Below, piece after piece: positions 6,490 through 7,132 of a stretch of DNA of 7,132 bases. Position numbers and translations under genes: made by a program. Under the pieces are notes generated by a model. The model was not told the origin of the DNA. It was given only the letters and a program-made list of their open reading frames with translations, and ran no database searches. This DNA is from Pseudomonadota bacterium. Its GTDB lineage: Bacteria > Pseudomonadota > Gammaproteobacteria > Enterobacterales > Succinivibrionaceae. Position 1 is the first letter of the stretch. The number at the start of each line of letters is the position of its first letter. Where the stretch lies: NCBI GenBank assembly GCA_023460615.1, contig JAEWPL010000169.1, positions 1 to 7,132 on the forward strand, in the 5' to 3' direction.

Positions 6490-7132
6490 TTATTCCTCAC
6501 AAGCTAAAGCTAGTGCATTTAAAACGGATTTAGCTTTGTTAACTGTCTCTTGGCACTCAGCTTGAATATTTGAGTCAAAAACCACTCCACAACCAGCTTG
6601 AACGTAAGCAGTTTCATCCTTAACAAAGGCTGAGCGAATGGCAATACAAGAATCAAAAGAGCCATCGTTACCTAATATGGCGATGACACCACCATAAGAG
6701 CCACGCTTTTTACCTTCGTACTTGTAGATAAGCTCGTGAGCTTTGATTTTAGGAGCACCTGATAAAGTGCCCATATTCATGCAAGCTAAATAAGCTTGTA
6801 GTCCATCTAAATCGTCTTTTAAAGTACCGTGTACATCGGAAACTAAATGCATTACCGCTTGGTATTTATCAATATGTAGCATGTTGTCTACATAGCGAGT
6901 GCCAGTTTTACTGATACGGGCTAAATCATTACGAGCAAGATCAACAAGCATTAAGTGCTCAGCTACTTCCTTTTTATCGGTTCTAAGCTCAAGCTCAATT
7001 CTTGTATCAAGCTCTTTATTAACACTACCATCCTCATTTAAACCACGAGCTCTAGTACCTGCAATAGGGCTTATAGAAACGGTGCGAGTATCAGCCTCAA
7101 AGCGGATAGCAAACTCAGGACTTGCTCCAAAG
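6490..7132 (-). CDS. trpE: Anthranilate synthase component I, C-terminal part; 5' end outside the window
   Basis: The visible 213 codons run in frame from the window edge to a TAA at 6490-6492. They form most of the chorismate-binding catalytic half of TrpE, which makes anthranilate from chorismate with ammonia from TrpG. Conserved blocks in order are FGASPE, SPIAGTRARG, ELDTRIELELRTDKKEVAEH, LMLVDLARNDLARI, MNMGTLSGAPK, KKRGSYGG, CIAIRSAFV, QAGCGVVFDS and ECQETVNKAKSVL. The histidine in AEHLMLVD and the glutamates near ECQET belong to the active site and metal site of the family. The pattern follows E. coli TrpE closely and not PabB. An ATG at 6949-6951 is only an internal Met of LMLVD, since the frame and family similarity continue upstream of it. 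The N-terminal feedback-inhibition site and any upstream promoter or leader are not visible. Confidence 0.96.
   Translation of the reverse strand, partial: FGASPEFAIRFEADTRTVSISPIAGTRARGLNEDGSVNKELDTRIELELRTDKKEVAEHLMLVDLARNDLARISKTGTRYVDNMLHIDKYQAVMHLVSDVHGTLKDDLDGLQAYLACMNMGTLSGAPKIKAHELIYKYEGKKRGSYGGVIAILGNDGSFDSCIAIRSAFVKDETAYVQAGCGVVFDSNIQAECQETVNKAKSVLNALALACEE

Noticed and set aside
6490..6951. trpE starting at the ATG 6949-6951 as a short 153-residue protein
   Set aside because: The frame stays open to the window edge and encodes 60 more residues of conserved TrpE sequence, so this Met is internal.

Overview
The window is a tryptophan biosynthesis locus read entirely from the minus strand, so transcription runs from position 7132 towards 1. 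In transcription order it holds trpE (only the C-terminal 213 codons are visible), trpG, a 294-base gap containing a promoter candidate and a complete Trp attenuator with its leader peptide (trpL), then trpD, a fused trpC-trpF, trpB, trpA, a strong intrinsic terminator, and the first 333 codons of an MFS transporter of the fosmidomycin-resistance (Fsr) type. Together the trp genes encode every step from chorismate to tryptophan: TrpE/TrpG (anthranilate synthase), TrpD (phosphoribosyl transfer), TrpCF (isomerisation and ring closure to indole-glycerol phosphate) and TrpA/TrpB (tryptophan synthase).

The organism looks like an AT-rich gammaproteobacterium. The reasons are the trpC-trpF fusion, the enterobacterial or Vibrio-like gene order, a TrpE that reads very like the E. 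coli protein (EHLMLVDLARND, MNMGTLSGAPK, RRGSYGG), and regulation by a ribosome-mediated Trp attenuator. An anaerobic Aeromonadales or Succinivibrionaceae member would fit, but that is a guess from composition and gene order. Unlike E. coli, trpG is a free-standing gene and is not fused to trpD.

The most notable feature is the position of the attenuator. The classic arrangement is trp promoter, leader peptide, attenuator, trpE. Here a textbook attenuator sits between trpG and trpD: a 19-residue leader peptide with tandem Trp codons, mutually exclusive 1:2, 2:3 and 3:4 stems, and a U-tract terminator. It lies behind its own plausible sigma-70 promoter. This divides the locus into a trpEG unit and a trpL-DCFBA unit, the second with its own tryptophan-sensing switch. 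Whether trpE also has an attenuator cannot be seen, because its 5' end lies outside the window.

The genes are tightly packed elsewhere: 2 bases between trpE and trpG, 9 between trpD and trpCF, 15 between trpCF and trpB, and 13 between trpB and trpA. Downstream of trpA a 13-bp hairpin ends only 20 bases before the MFS start codon, leaving almost no room for a separate promoter. Apart from the attenuator placement, a small triplicated repeat at the trpCF N-terminus and the terminator/MFS junction, the region looks like ordinary housekeeping biosynthesis. No mobile elements, CRISPR arrays, rRNA or tRNA genes were seen.
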